A DNA stretch of 64,000 nt. Source: Gammaproteobacteria bacterium. GTDB lineage: Bacteria; Pseudomonadota; Gammaproteobacteria; Steroidobacterales; GCA-2729495. Below the pieces are notes generated by a model, which was not told the DNA's origin, did not search any database, and saw only the letters and a program-made list of their open reading frames with translations. Location of the stretch: positions 2,468,992 through 2,532,991 of the forward strand of contig CP054183.1 of assembly GCA_015709695.1 (NCBI GenBank), given 5' to 3'. Shown one piece after another: positions 16,826-24,343 of the stretch. The number at the start of each line of letters is the position of its first letter. The first letter of the stretch is position 1. Position numbers and translations under genes: made by a program.

Positions 16826-16855
16826 AGTATTGGGGACAGCCGCGACAAATTGCAA
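16826..16855 (-). promoter_or_regulatory. Promoter of the 26-residue peptide unit
   Basis: On the minus strand TTGCAA (16855-16850) and AATACT (16831-16826), each 4 of 6 to consensus, are separated by 18 nt. A start near 16819 leaves a leader of about 29 nt containing the full ribosome site. Confidence 0.5.
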
Positions 16856-16887
16856 GCTGCGCGCGTCACACTCTGCGGGCCGCCAGG

Positions 16888-17871
16888 CTAGCGATATCGC
16901 TGGCGCTTGCAAGCCGTCACACTGCATTGCTCGCAGCGAGGCGCGCCCGCCAGGCATACCCCGGCGTGGGATGCACTGGCGAATGCCGTCAGCAGGGCGG
17001 TGGTCTCGCGCACATCGGCACCGGCCTGGCGCGACCAGGCCTCGAGCAGGCCGGCGGCCGCCTCCGCCGTCGGCGGGCGATGGCTGATGCCGAGCCGGCC
17101 GGGCCCCAGCAGGCGCGCAAGGTGCTCCGCCGCCAGCGGCGGATCGAGCGGCTGCTCACCGGCCCGTGCCAGTGCAGCCGGGAAATCGTAGTCATGCCGC
17201 TGCAGGGTCGAGCGGACCTGCTCCAGCAGTTCACGAGGCCGGAGCTGCGCGGGATTGCGGCGGAACCAGTAGCAGGCCTGGGTCATGCCGCCGCCCACCA
17301 CGTCGGGCAGGTCCTCGAACTCCTCGCAGGCGAAGCAGCGTTCCTGCAGTTCGGGGGCGAAGAACGCCTCGAGCGTTTCGCGGTCCACGCGACGCGGGCC
17401 CATCCGGCCATTGGCCTGGCCGGGCACCAGCGGATGCCAGTGCAGCAGGATGAAGTCGCCGTCATCGGCGAGCGCCTGCATGAGGCACGCCCGGTAGGCC
17501 GCATGGCGCACCGGGTCCATGTTGTGCAGCAGGCCATGGTCCAGCACCAGGTCGAACCGGTCCGGCGGCTGCCAGTCGGTGATGTCGGCCTCGACGGTGT
17601 GGATGGTCACGCCCTGCTGCGCGGCGCGTGCCTGCGCGTATTCCAGCGCCCTCGGCATGAAATCCAGTGCCGTGACCTGCCAGCCCATGGTCGCCAGGAA
17701 CAGCGAATCGGTGCCGGCGCCGCAGCCCATGTCCAGCACCCGGCCCGGCGGGCGTCGACGGCAGACCTCGGCCAGGAACAGCGTCGGCTCCTGGTGTGCC
17801 CAGGGCAATTCCTGCCAGGTCTTCGCCCAGTCGTAGGTGGCGAAGAACGTCTTTTTCTCGTGGCTGCTCAT
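16888..17871 (-). CDS. SAM-dependent methyltransferase with C-terminal four-cysteine (FeS-like) motif
   Basis: The N-terminal 200 residues are a class I methyltransferase: VLDMGCGAGTDSLFL (GCGAGTD at 49-55) binds SAM, ALDFMPRALEYA supplies the acidic ribose-binding residue, and LVLDHGLLHNMD is the motif-IV region, reminiscent of thiopurine-methyltransferase-like enzymes. The C-terminal 110 residues are extra. They end in Cys306-x6-Cys313-x2-Cys316-x4-Cys321, in a context (CLAGAPRCEQCSVTAC) very like the [4Fe-4S] loop of endonuclease III and MutY (C-x6-C-x2-C-x5-C). The reading frame is continuous. The ATG at 17871 overlaps the stop of the acyltransferase gene by 4 nt, so the two form an operon. 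The methyl acceptor is unknown. Confidence 0.85.
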   Translation of the reverse strand: MSSHEKKTFFATYDWAKTWQELPWAHQEPTLFLAEVCRRRPPGRVLDMGCGAGTDSLFLATMGWQVTALDFMPRALEYAQARAAQQGVTIHTVEADITDWQPPDRFDLVLDHGLLHNMDPVRHAAYRACLMQALADDGDFILLHWHPLVPGQANGRMGPRRVDRETLEAFFAPELQERCFACEEFEDLPDVVGGGMTQACYWFRRNPAQLRPRELLEQVRSTLQRHDYDFPAALARAGEQPLDPPLAAEHLARLLGPGRLGISHRPPTAEAAAGLLEAWSRQAGADVRETTALLTAFASASHAGVCLAGAPRCEQCSVTACKRQRYR

Positions 17872-18650
17872 GTCCCGGGCTGCAGCAGCGCCTGCGCCTC
17901 CGCCCCCAGCGCCGCGAGACGCTCTCCGAGCTGCTGCGCGGCCTGCGGCAGGTCCGCCATGGCGAAGCCGGCTGGCACCTGCCAGGGCTCGCCGATGACG
18001 ATCGCCACCCGGCTGAACGGCAGCGGCAGCAAGAATTCGTCCCAGCTGTTCCAGCGCTTGCAGGGACGGGCAGCGTAGGCAACCGGAATCACCGGCACCT
18101 TCGCCATCCTCGCCAGCAGCACGGCGCCGGGCTTGAACTCGTGGCGGGGACCCTTGGGGCCGTCGGCGGTCAGCACCAGCGAGCGGCGCTGGCCGTGCAC
18201 GACGTTGTACATGTCGCGCAGCGCCTCCCCCGAGGCGCGGGTCGAGGAACCCCGCAGCGGCTCCATGCCCCAGGCGCGGATCATCGCCGCGGGTACCTCG
18301 CCGCTGACCGAGGGGCTGGTGAGGATGGCGATCGGCATTCCGGCGCGCGCCTCGCGCCGCAGCAGCCAGGCACAGAACACGTGCATCTGGTGCCAATAGA
18401 CGATGATCGCCGGCTGGCCCTCCCGGCGCAGCTTCTCCAGATGCCCGGCGCCGCGAATGGCGGTGACGCGGCAGGTCGACCAGAGCAGGCCGAGGAACAG
18501 GCGGATCAGCGCCACCAGCAGGCCGTACCAGAGGCGCCGGCCGGCCGACATGCGTCGTTGCGACCGCACCGGGATGCCGGACGGGCGAAAGCGCCGGGCA
18601 CGCTGGCTCGGGGCGTATTCTCGGCGTTCCTGCTCGGGCTCGCTCGGCAT
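17868..18650 (-). CDS. DUF374-type lysophospholipid acyltransferase-like protein
   Basis: The 260-residue protein carries one N-terminal hydrophobic helix (near 42-60) and a DUF374/LPLAT-like core. IIVYWHQMHVFCAW replaces the classical HX4D block, as DUF374 members do, and the conserved LTADGPKGPRHEFKPGAVLLA follows near 163-183. ILTSPSVSGE and the VPVIPVAYAA strand complete the family pattern. These proteins are thought to transfer acyl groups at the inner membrane, for example onto lipid A or other glycolipids. The start could be the ATG at 18650 or an internal ATG at 18551 nearer the membrane helix. It is coupled by 4 nt to the methyltransferase gene and divergent from the P450 gene. Confidence 0.82.
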   Translation of the reverse strand: MPSEPEQERREYAPSQRARRFRPSGIPVRSQRRMSAGRRLWYGLLVALIRLFLGLLWSTCRVTAIRGAGHLEKLRREGQPAIIVYWHQMHVFCAWLLRREARAGMPIAILTSPSVSGEVPAAMIRAWGMEPLRGSSTRASGEALRDMYNVVHGQRRSLVLTADGPKGPRHEFKPGAVLLARMAKVPVIPVAYAARPCKRWNSWDEFLLPLPFSRVAIVIGEPWQVPAGFAMADLPQAAQQLGERLAALGAEAQALLQPGT

Positions 18651-18786
18651 GCGGAGGGGAAGGTCCTGCGGCTGCGGAATTGTCGCACACCCCGCGCCGG
18701 GGCACGCCGGGTTTCCGCAGGCCGATTGGCTGACTAGAATGGCAGCGTCTCACCCATGGCCGGCCGCAGCGAAGCCGTTCCAGCGC

Positions 18787-20112
18787 ATGACCGCCACCGC
18801 CACCGATCTCCGCCTGCCACCCGGGCCGGCGGAGCGCCACACGCTGAATGCCGACCCGGCGAGCCTGGCGGTGATGACCCGCCTTGCCGCGGAGCATGGC
18901 GACCTGGCCTGCGTGTGGTCGGCGGACCGCCCGCACCCTAGCCTGTTCCTCAACGACCCCGCCCACATCCGCCACGTGCTCGTCGGCAACCACGGAAACT
19001 ACGTCAAGGGCGTGGGATTCGAGCGGGTGCGGATGCTGATGGGCAACGGCATCATCACCAGCGACGGCGAACACTGGCGCCGGCAGCGCACCATGATCCA
19101 GCCGGGCTTCACCCGCGGCAGCGTGGCGCGGCTGTCCGGGCGGGTGCTGGAGCACAACCTGGAGCTGGTCGAGGCCTGGCGCGGCCTGGCCGACCGGGGC
19201 GAGGCCATCAACATCACCACCGCCATGAGCCACTACGGCCTGGAGGTGATCCTGCGGGCCATATTCAGCGTCGATCTGCCACGGCTGGTGGCGGGCGCCA
19301 ATCCCTTCGCCTTCCTGGCGGAGGACCCGACCCGCGACATCCGCACCGTGCTCAAGGTGCGCGAGCTCGGCCGCGTGATCCACGAGTGCATCGTTGCCCG
19401 GCGCGCCGGCGGGGAGCGGCCCCACGATTTCCTCTCGCTGATGCTCGATGCCCGCGACCGCAAGACCGGCGCGGCCATGACGGACGGCGAGATCCTCGAC
19501 GAGCTGAAGACGCTCATCGTCGCCGGCCACGAGACCTCGGCCGGCACGCTCAACTGGTGCTGGTACCTGCTGTCGCACCACCCGGAGATCGAGCAGCGCC
19601 TGCTGGAGGAAGTCCGCAGCCAGCTGCAGGGCGAGGCCTTCGGCTTCGAGCAGCTGATGGGCCTCGACTACATGGCGCGGGTGCTCAAGGAAACCCTGCG
19701 GCTGTACCCGCCGGTCTGGCTCTTCACCCGCCGCGCCGTCGGCGCCGACCGCATCGGCGGCTACGATGTGCCCGCCGGCAGCCACGTCTTCATCTCGCCC
19801 TACCTGCTGCACCGCAATCCGCGCTTCTGGGAGGACCCGGAGCGCTTCGATCCGGAGCGCTTCGCCGGCGCGGCAGGCGAGGCGCGCGAGAAGGAAGCCT
19901 TCATCCCGTTCTCGGCCGGCTCCCGCCGCTGCGCAGGGGAATACTTCGCCTTCGTCGAGATGCACATGCATCTCGCGCTGCTGATGCCCCGCTACCGGCT
20001 CGCCTGTGTCGACCCGGCGCCCATGGACATCGACCCGGCCATCAACCTGCGGAGCCGTTCCGGGATCATGATGACCATCAGCCACCGCCCGAGGGAAAAT
20101 CCCGCCCCATGA
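18787..20112 (+). CDS. Cytochrome P450
   Basis: A 441-residue soluble bacterial P450. The proline-rich start is LRLPPGP (8-14); the I-helix oxygen-activation motif AGHETS lies at 246-251, the ExxR motif ETLR at 302-305, and the heme loop FSAGSRRCAG at 375-384 with Cys382 as iron ligand. RRAVGADRIGGYDVPAGSHVF and the PERFDPERF motif are also canonical. The ATG at 18787 gives a normal N-terminus; an in-frame ATG at 18739 would add 16 residues. The stop codon overlaps the ATG of the acyl-AMP ligase/carrier gene (ATGA), which strongly suggests that the P450 works with that enzyme, perhaps oxidising a carrier-bound fatty acid. No ferredoxin gene is adjacent. Confidence 0.92.
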   Translation: MTATATDLRLPPGPAERHTLNADPASLAVMTRLAAEHGDLACVWSADRPHPSLFLNDPAHIRHVLVGNHGNYVKGVGFERVRMLMGNGIITSDGEHWRRQRTMIQPGFTRGSVARLSGRVLEHNLELVEAWRGLADRGEAINITTAMSHYGLEVILRAIFSVDLPRLVAGANPFAFLAEDPTRDIRTVLKVRELGRVIHECIVARRAGGERPHDFLSLMLDARDRKTGAAMTDGEILDELKTLIVAGHETSAGTLNWCWYLLSHHPEIEQRLLEEVRSQLQGEAFGFEQLMGLDYMARVLKETLRLYPPVWLFTRRAVGADRIGGYDVPAGSHVFISPYLLHRNPRFWEDPERFDPERFAGAAGEAREKEAFIPFSAGSRRCAGEYFAFVEMHMHLALLMPRYRLACVDPAPMDIDPAINLRSRSGIMMTISHRPRENPAP

Positions 20113-22064
20113 CCCTGCCCGATACCCTGACCCTGGCGCTGGACGCGCGCGCCGACAGCCGCCGGCACATCCACTACATTGCCGGCGAGGAACAGAAGAG
20201 CCGGATCAGCTTCGCCGGCCTGAAGTCCACGGCCCTCGGCGTGCTGCGGCACTTCCAGGACTTCGGCATGAAGCCCGGCGACGAGCTCATCATCTTCACC
20301 GGCAGCAACGAGCAGTTCATCGACAGCTTCTGGGCCTGCCTGTACGGCGGCATCGTGCCGGTGCCGGTCGCCGTCGGCATCAGCGACGACCACCGCCTGA
20401 AGCTGCTGAAGATCTTCCGCCAGCTGCGCAACCCCTGGGTGTACACCGAGAAGGCCCAGCTTGGCCGCCTGCGGGAGTTCGCCGAGGGCGCGGGGCTCCT
20501 TGCCGAGTTCGAGGCCCTGAACGCGCGGGCGCTGCCGGTCGAGGCCCTGCGCGAGCTGGCCGGCGCCGGCAGCCTGCGCGAGCCCCGGCCCGGCGACGTG
20601 GCCTTCATCCAGTTCTCCTCGGGATCCACCAGCGAGCCCAAGGGCGTGGTCCTCACCCATGCCAACATCATGGCTAACCTGCGGGGCATCGTCCGTGCGG
20701 CGGCATTCACCGAAGAGGATGTCAGCCTGTCCTGGATGCCGCTGACCCATGACATGGGGCTGATCGGCTTCCACCTGTGCATGCTGGCCGCGGGCATCGA
20801 GCACACCATCATGGACACCCGGCTGTTCAGCCGACGCCCGCTGCTCTGGCTCAAGGAAGCGAGCGCGCGCGGCGCCACCCTGCTGAGCTCGCCCAACTTC
20901 GGCTACAAGCACTTCCTCAAGGTCTTCGAGTCCCGCGGGCTCACCGGCATCGACCTGTCGAAGGTGCGGCTCATCTTCAACGGTGCCGAGCCGATCTCCG
21001 TGCCGCTCTGCGAGCGCTTCCTGCAGGCCATGGCGCCCTTCGGCCTGCGCCGCCAGGCGATGTACCCGGTCTACGGCCTCGCCGAGGCCAGCCTCGCCGT
21101 GTCGTTCCCGCCGCCCGGGCGCGAGTACCGAACGGTGAGCGTCGACCGCCGCAGCCTGGGCGTGGGCCAGGCCTTCCGGCCGGCTGCTGCGGGCCACCGC
21201 GACGCGCTGGAGCTGATGCAGCTCGGCAGCGCCGTGGACCATTGCGCCATTCGCATCGTCGACGACGCCGACGCGGCGGTCGCCGAGCGCCATGTGGGCC
21301 ACATCCAGATCCGCGGCGGGAACGTCACCGGCGGCTACCACGGTGGGGCCCATGCCGATGCCTTCACCGCCGACGGCTGGCTGCGCACCGGCGACCTCGG
21401 CTTCCAGGTCGATGGCGAGCTGGTGGTGACCGGCCGTCACAAGGAGCTGATTTTCGCCAATGGCGAGAACTGCTATCCGCATGACATCGAGGCCATCGCC
21501 GAGGGTGGCACCGGCGTCGAGCTCGGCAAGCTGGTCGTTGCCGGGGCGCGCCGCGACAATGCCGACGAGGACGAGCTGCTGGTGTTCCTGCTGCACCGCG
21601 GTTCGCTCGCGGACTTCATCCCGCTCGCCAACCGGGTCCGCCGGCGCATCACCGAACAGACCGCGCTGCAGGTCGGCCACGTGCTGCCGGTGAAGAACAT
21701 CCCCAAGACCACCAGCGGCAAGATCCAGCGCGGCCTGCTGGTCCGCGCCTACGAGGAAGGGCAGTTCGACGAGGTGATGAAGGAACTCGACGCCATGCGG
21801 CTCGATCACCACGATCCGTCGGTGGAGACCGAGTCCGACATCGTGCAGCTGCTCCGGCGCATCTGCGCCAGCGTGGTCACCGACCGCCGCGTCGGCGTCG
21901 ACGACGACTTCTTCGAGATCGGCGTCAGCTCCATCGCCCTGGCGCAGATCTTCGAGCGTATCGACGAGGAATACCCGGGACTGCTCGCCATCGAGGACCT
22001 GTTCGACCGGACCTCCATCCGCGCCATCGCCGCCTTCCTCGAGGAACGGCTGGCGCAGCGCTGA
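20109..22064 (+). CDS. Fatty acyl-AMP ligase with C-terminal acyl carrier domain
   Basis: A 651-residue fusion. Residues 1-555 are an ANL adenylating enzyme of the fatty-acyl-AMP-ligase type: P-loop SSGSTSEPKG at 170-179, the HDMGLIG motif near 214-220, YGLAEASLAVSF near 322-333, and catalytic Lys538 in PKTTSGK. Residues 575-651 are a phosphopantetheine carrier domain whose attachment serine is Ser608 in the IGVSSIAL motif. The enzyme should activate a fatty acid with ATP and load it onto its own carrier. Translation is coupled to the upstream P450 by a 4-nt overlap. No polyketide or peptide synthetase follows; the next genes lie on the other strand (ATP-grasp ligase and zinc peptidase) and could use the loaded acyl group, but that is inference. 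Confidence 0.92.
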   Translation: MTLPDTLTLALDARADSRRHIHYIAGEEQKSRISFAGLKSTALGVLRHFQDFGMKPGDELIIFTGSNEQFIDSFWACLYGGIVPVPVAVGISDDHRLKLLKIFRQLRNPWVYTEKAQLGRLREFAEGAGLLAEFEALNARALPVEALRELAGAGSLREPRPGDVAFIQFSSGSTSEPKGVVLTHANIMANLRGIVRAAAFTEEDVSLSWMPLTHDMGLIGFHLCMLAAGIEHTIMDTRLFSRRPLLWLKEASARGATLLSSPNFGYKHFLKVFESRGLTGIDLSKVRLIFNGAEPISVPLCERFLQAMAPFGLRRQAMYPVYGLAEASLAVSFPPPGREYRTVSVDRRSLGVGQAFRPAAAGHRDALELMQLGSAVDHCAIRIVDDADAAVAERHVGHIQIRGGNVTGGYHGGAHADAFTADGWLRTGDLGFQVDGELVVTGRHKELIFANGENCYPHDIEAIAEGGTGVELGKLVVAGARRDNADEDELLVFLLHRGSLADFIPLANRVRRRITEQTALQVGHVLPVKNIPKTTSGKIQRGLLVRAYEEGQFDEVMKELDAMRLDHHDPSVETESDIVQLLRRICASVVTDRRVGVDDDFFEIGVSSIALAQIFERIDEEYPGLLAIEDLFDRTSIRAIAAFLEERLAQR

Positions 22065-22085
22065 GGCCGGGGGAGATCCCCGCCA

Positions 22086-23120
22086 TCAGGCGTCGTTGAG
22101 CCGCCATTCGGCGCGGTAGTTGAGCCCCAGGCGCACCAGCCGCTGCAGCAGGCCGGCGTAGTCCAGGCCATCGCTGCCGGCGGACTCGGCGAAGTCCTCC
22201 CCCTGCGCGAGGTTGGGATTGCAGTTGGCCTCGAGCACGAAGACGCTGCCATCCTCGCGCATGCGGAAGTCCATGCGCGCATAGCCGCTCATGTGCAGCG
22301 CGCGGTAGATGCGCTTGGCGAGGCGCCCGATGCGCTCGTGGTCCGCCGCCGCCAGCCCGTTGGCCCGGCCGGTGCGGATGCCGTGCTTCTTCTGGTACTT
22401 CAGGTCCCACTTCACCTTGCGCGTGGCGATGCCGGCCATGGCCTGGGGCAGCGTGCCGAAATCCATCTCCCAGACCGGGAAGGTACTGAGCCGGTCGTTG
22501 CCACAGACGCCGACGTAGAGCTCGCGTCCCTCGATGTACTCCTCCACCAGCGCATCGGTGCGCGTGCTCTCGTGGATGAAGTCGATGCGCTCCTTCAGCC
22601 GTACCCGGTCCTCGACGATGGAGGCCTGGGCGATGCCGAGCGAGGCGTCCTCGGTGGCGGACTTGACGAACAGCGGGAACTTCAGCTTCGCCGACAACCG
22701 GTAGGGATGGCCGTGGCGGAAGATGGCGAACTGCGGCGTCGGGATGCGGTGCCAGGAGAGGATCTGCTTGGACAGCACCTTGTCCCGCGACAGCATCATG
22801 CCGCGCGGGTTGCAGCCGGTGTACGGCTGGCGCATCAGCTCGAGGTAGGCGACGATGTGCTGGTCGTAGGTGATGATCCCCTGGAATTCCTGCAGCAGGT
22901 TGAAGGCCACATCCGGCGTCCAGCCGGAGACCGCAGCGCGCAGGTCAGCGAGGTTGTCGTACAGGCCCAGCATGCGCACCTCGTGGCCGGCGGCCTTCAG
23001 GTGCGTCATGACGTCGTACTCGGTCCTCCACTCGTTGATCTGCTGCTCCGTGTAGCCATCGAGGCTCTCCGGCGGCACCAGGCTCTCGTGGGTCAGCACC
23101 AGGACGCGCAGTTTCTTCAT
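22086..23120 (-). CDS. ATP-grasp ligase (D-Ala-D-Ala-ligase-like)
   Basis: The 344-residue protein has the ATP-grasp fold of the D-alanine-D-alanine ligase type. The N-terminal Rossmann half starts with LRVLVLTHESLVPPESLDGY. MMLSRDKVLSKQILSWHRIP begins the ATP-binding central domain, FPLFVKSATEDASLGIAQ carries the ATP-binding lysine, and ALVEEYIEGRELYVGV and VFVLEANCNPNLA hold the metal-binding Glu/Asn pair. It should form an amide bond between a phosphorylated carboxylate and an amine. It is not beside murein genes, so a role as Ddl is unlikely. Its ATG overlaps the stop of the upstream zinc-peptidase gene by 4 nt, which makes the two a functional pair. Confidence 0.85.
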   Translation of the reverse strand: MKKLRVLVLTHESLVPPESLDGYTEQQINEWRTEYDVMTHLKAAGHEVRMLGLYDNLADLRAAVSGWTPDVAFNLLQEFQGIITYDQHIVAYLELMRQPYTGCNPRGMMLSRDKVLSKQILSWHRIPTPQFAIFRHGHPYRLSAKLKFPLFVKSATEDASLGIAQASIVEDRVRLKERIDFIHESTRTDALVEEYIEGRELYVGVCGNDRLSTFPVWEMDFGTLPQAMAGIATRKVKWDLKYQKKHGIRTGRANGLAAADHERIGRLAKRIYRALHMSGYARMDFRMREDGSVFVLEANCNPNLAQGEDFAESAGSDGLDYAGLLQRLVRLGLNYRAEWRLNDA

Positions 23121-24214
23121 AGGGTGTACCGCTCGCGGCCCCGCCGCACGAAGTCGAAGAGGATGCGCTCGAGCAGCGCGAACAGCTCGCGCTGCGTCAC
23201 CCGCAGGGACCCCACCACCACCAGGTCCAGGTCCCGTGCCCGGCGGATGACCATGCGCAGCACGTGGTGGACCAGGTACGGGTGCAGCTGCGAGCGTCGC
23301 ACCAGCAGCCGGTGCAGCTGCGGCCGCACCTGGCGGATGAAGGTCGCGGCCGGCTGCTGGCCCGGGTTCTCGTAGCGCAGGCCGAACACGCGCAGCAGGC
23401 GGCTGTCGTAGCGGCGGGCATCGCTGCGGTCGTCGCCCGCCAGCTTGTCGCGGTAGTGCTGGCGCAGGCTGCGCCGGTTGCCGGCGAGCGGCTCGATCAC
23501 CGCGCGCGAGCGCACCGGCGGCGGCTCGCCGCGGATCTCCTGCATCAGCTCATCCACGTAGCGCAGCTTGCGCAGCGCATGCCAGGCCAGGTAGTCGCTG
23601 CGCCAGGTGGAGTTCGGCGCCAGCCACACGGCGAAGGTCTCGGCGAAATCCTCGGTGGGATGGCTCTGCGCATACCAGTGGCCGAGGTGCATGACGTAGT
23701 TGCGACTGGTGATGCGCGGCGTGTAGCTGCGCGGATACGGGCGCGTGGCCGGGCCGAAGGCAAGCCTCCAGCGCTTGCGCCGCCGCAGCCGGTAGGCGTT
23801 GTCGAGCGCATGCCCGGTCTCGTGGCGCAGGATGCGCGCCATCCAGCGCGCGTTGCCGCCCTCCACCTCGTGCATCATGCGCCGCTCGAGGCGGGCGAGC
23901 CGCGGGTGCGCCAGGTAGAAGGGAATGGCCACGCCGGGCACGCCGTCCGGGCAGAACCACTCCTCCGAGAGCCAGAAGTGCGGCCGGAACACGAAGCCGC
24001 GGCGGCCCAGCTCCTGGTCGAGCCGCCGCAGCGCTGGCGCCAGCGGGCTCTTCTCCAGCACCAGGCCGAGGTCGTGGAAACGCAGGTCGAGCAGCGCCTC
24101 GTCCTCGAGGCCGGTCCACCACAGCCGTGGCCTGCGACGCGCGGCGGGCGCGCTGCCGCGGCCCCGTCGCCCGCCCCTGTTCCCGCGCTTGTCCCGGCTC
24201 TTGCCCCGTGCCAT
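23117..24214 (-). CDS. Putative zinc-binding metallopeptidase
   Basis: The 365-residue protein has a gluzincin-like motif HETGH at 131-135 with a downstream glutamate in HPTEDFAETFAVWL (near 186-199), which together would bind zinc and activate water. The sequence matches the putative zinc-binding metallo-peptidase family found in many Proteobacteria. It begins with a strongly basic stretch (ARGKSRDKRGNRGGRRGRG) and has no signal peptide, so it should be cytoplasmic. A long C-terminal helical region rich in Arg, with YDSRLLRVFGLRYE, follows the catalytic domain. It is the first gene of a two-gene operon with the ATP-grasp ligase. Peptidase and ligase may trim and extend the same peptide or process a carrier-linked product; function is unproven. 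Confidence 0.78.
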   Translation of the reverse strand: MARGKSRDKRGNRGGRRGRGSAPAARRRPRLWWTGLEDEALLDLRFHDLGLVLEKSPLAPALRRLDQELGRRGFVFRPHFWLSEEWFCPDGVPGVAIPFYLAHPRLARLERRMMHEVEGGNARWMARILRHETGHALDNAYRLRRRKRWRLAFGPATRPYPRSYTPRITSRNYVMHLGHWYAQSHPTEDFAETFAVWLAPNSTWRSDYLAWHALRKLRYVDELMQEIRGEPPPVRSRAVIEPLAGNRRSLRQHYRDKLAGDDRSDARRYDSRLLRVFGLRYENPGQQPAATFIRQVRPQLHRLLVRRSQLHPYLVHHVLRMVIRRARDLDLVVVGSLRVTQRELFALLERILFDFVRRGRERYTL

Positions 24215-24343
24215 GGCGCCATTGCCGCTGATGCTGCAGCGAGTCTAGCAGGCTGGCTGCGGCTGGCCGCATCCGGCGACCTGCGTCACACTTCGCGCCC
24301 ATCCCCTGCGGCATAGTGCCGGCGGGTTACACGGGTGTTGTCC

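Noticed and set aside
17872-20085. Upstream extension of the methyltransferase through the P450 region as one giant protein
   Set aside because: The extension is antisense to the P450 and out of frame with the acyltransferase; the methyltransferase has a natural ATG at 17871.
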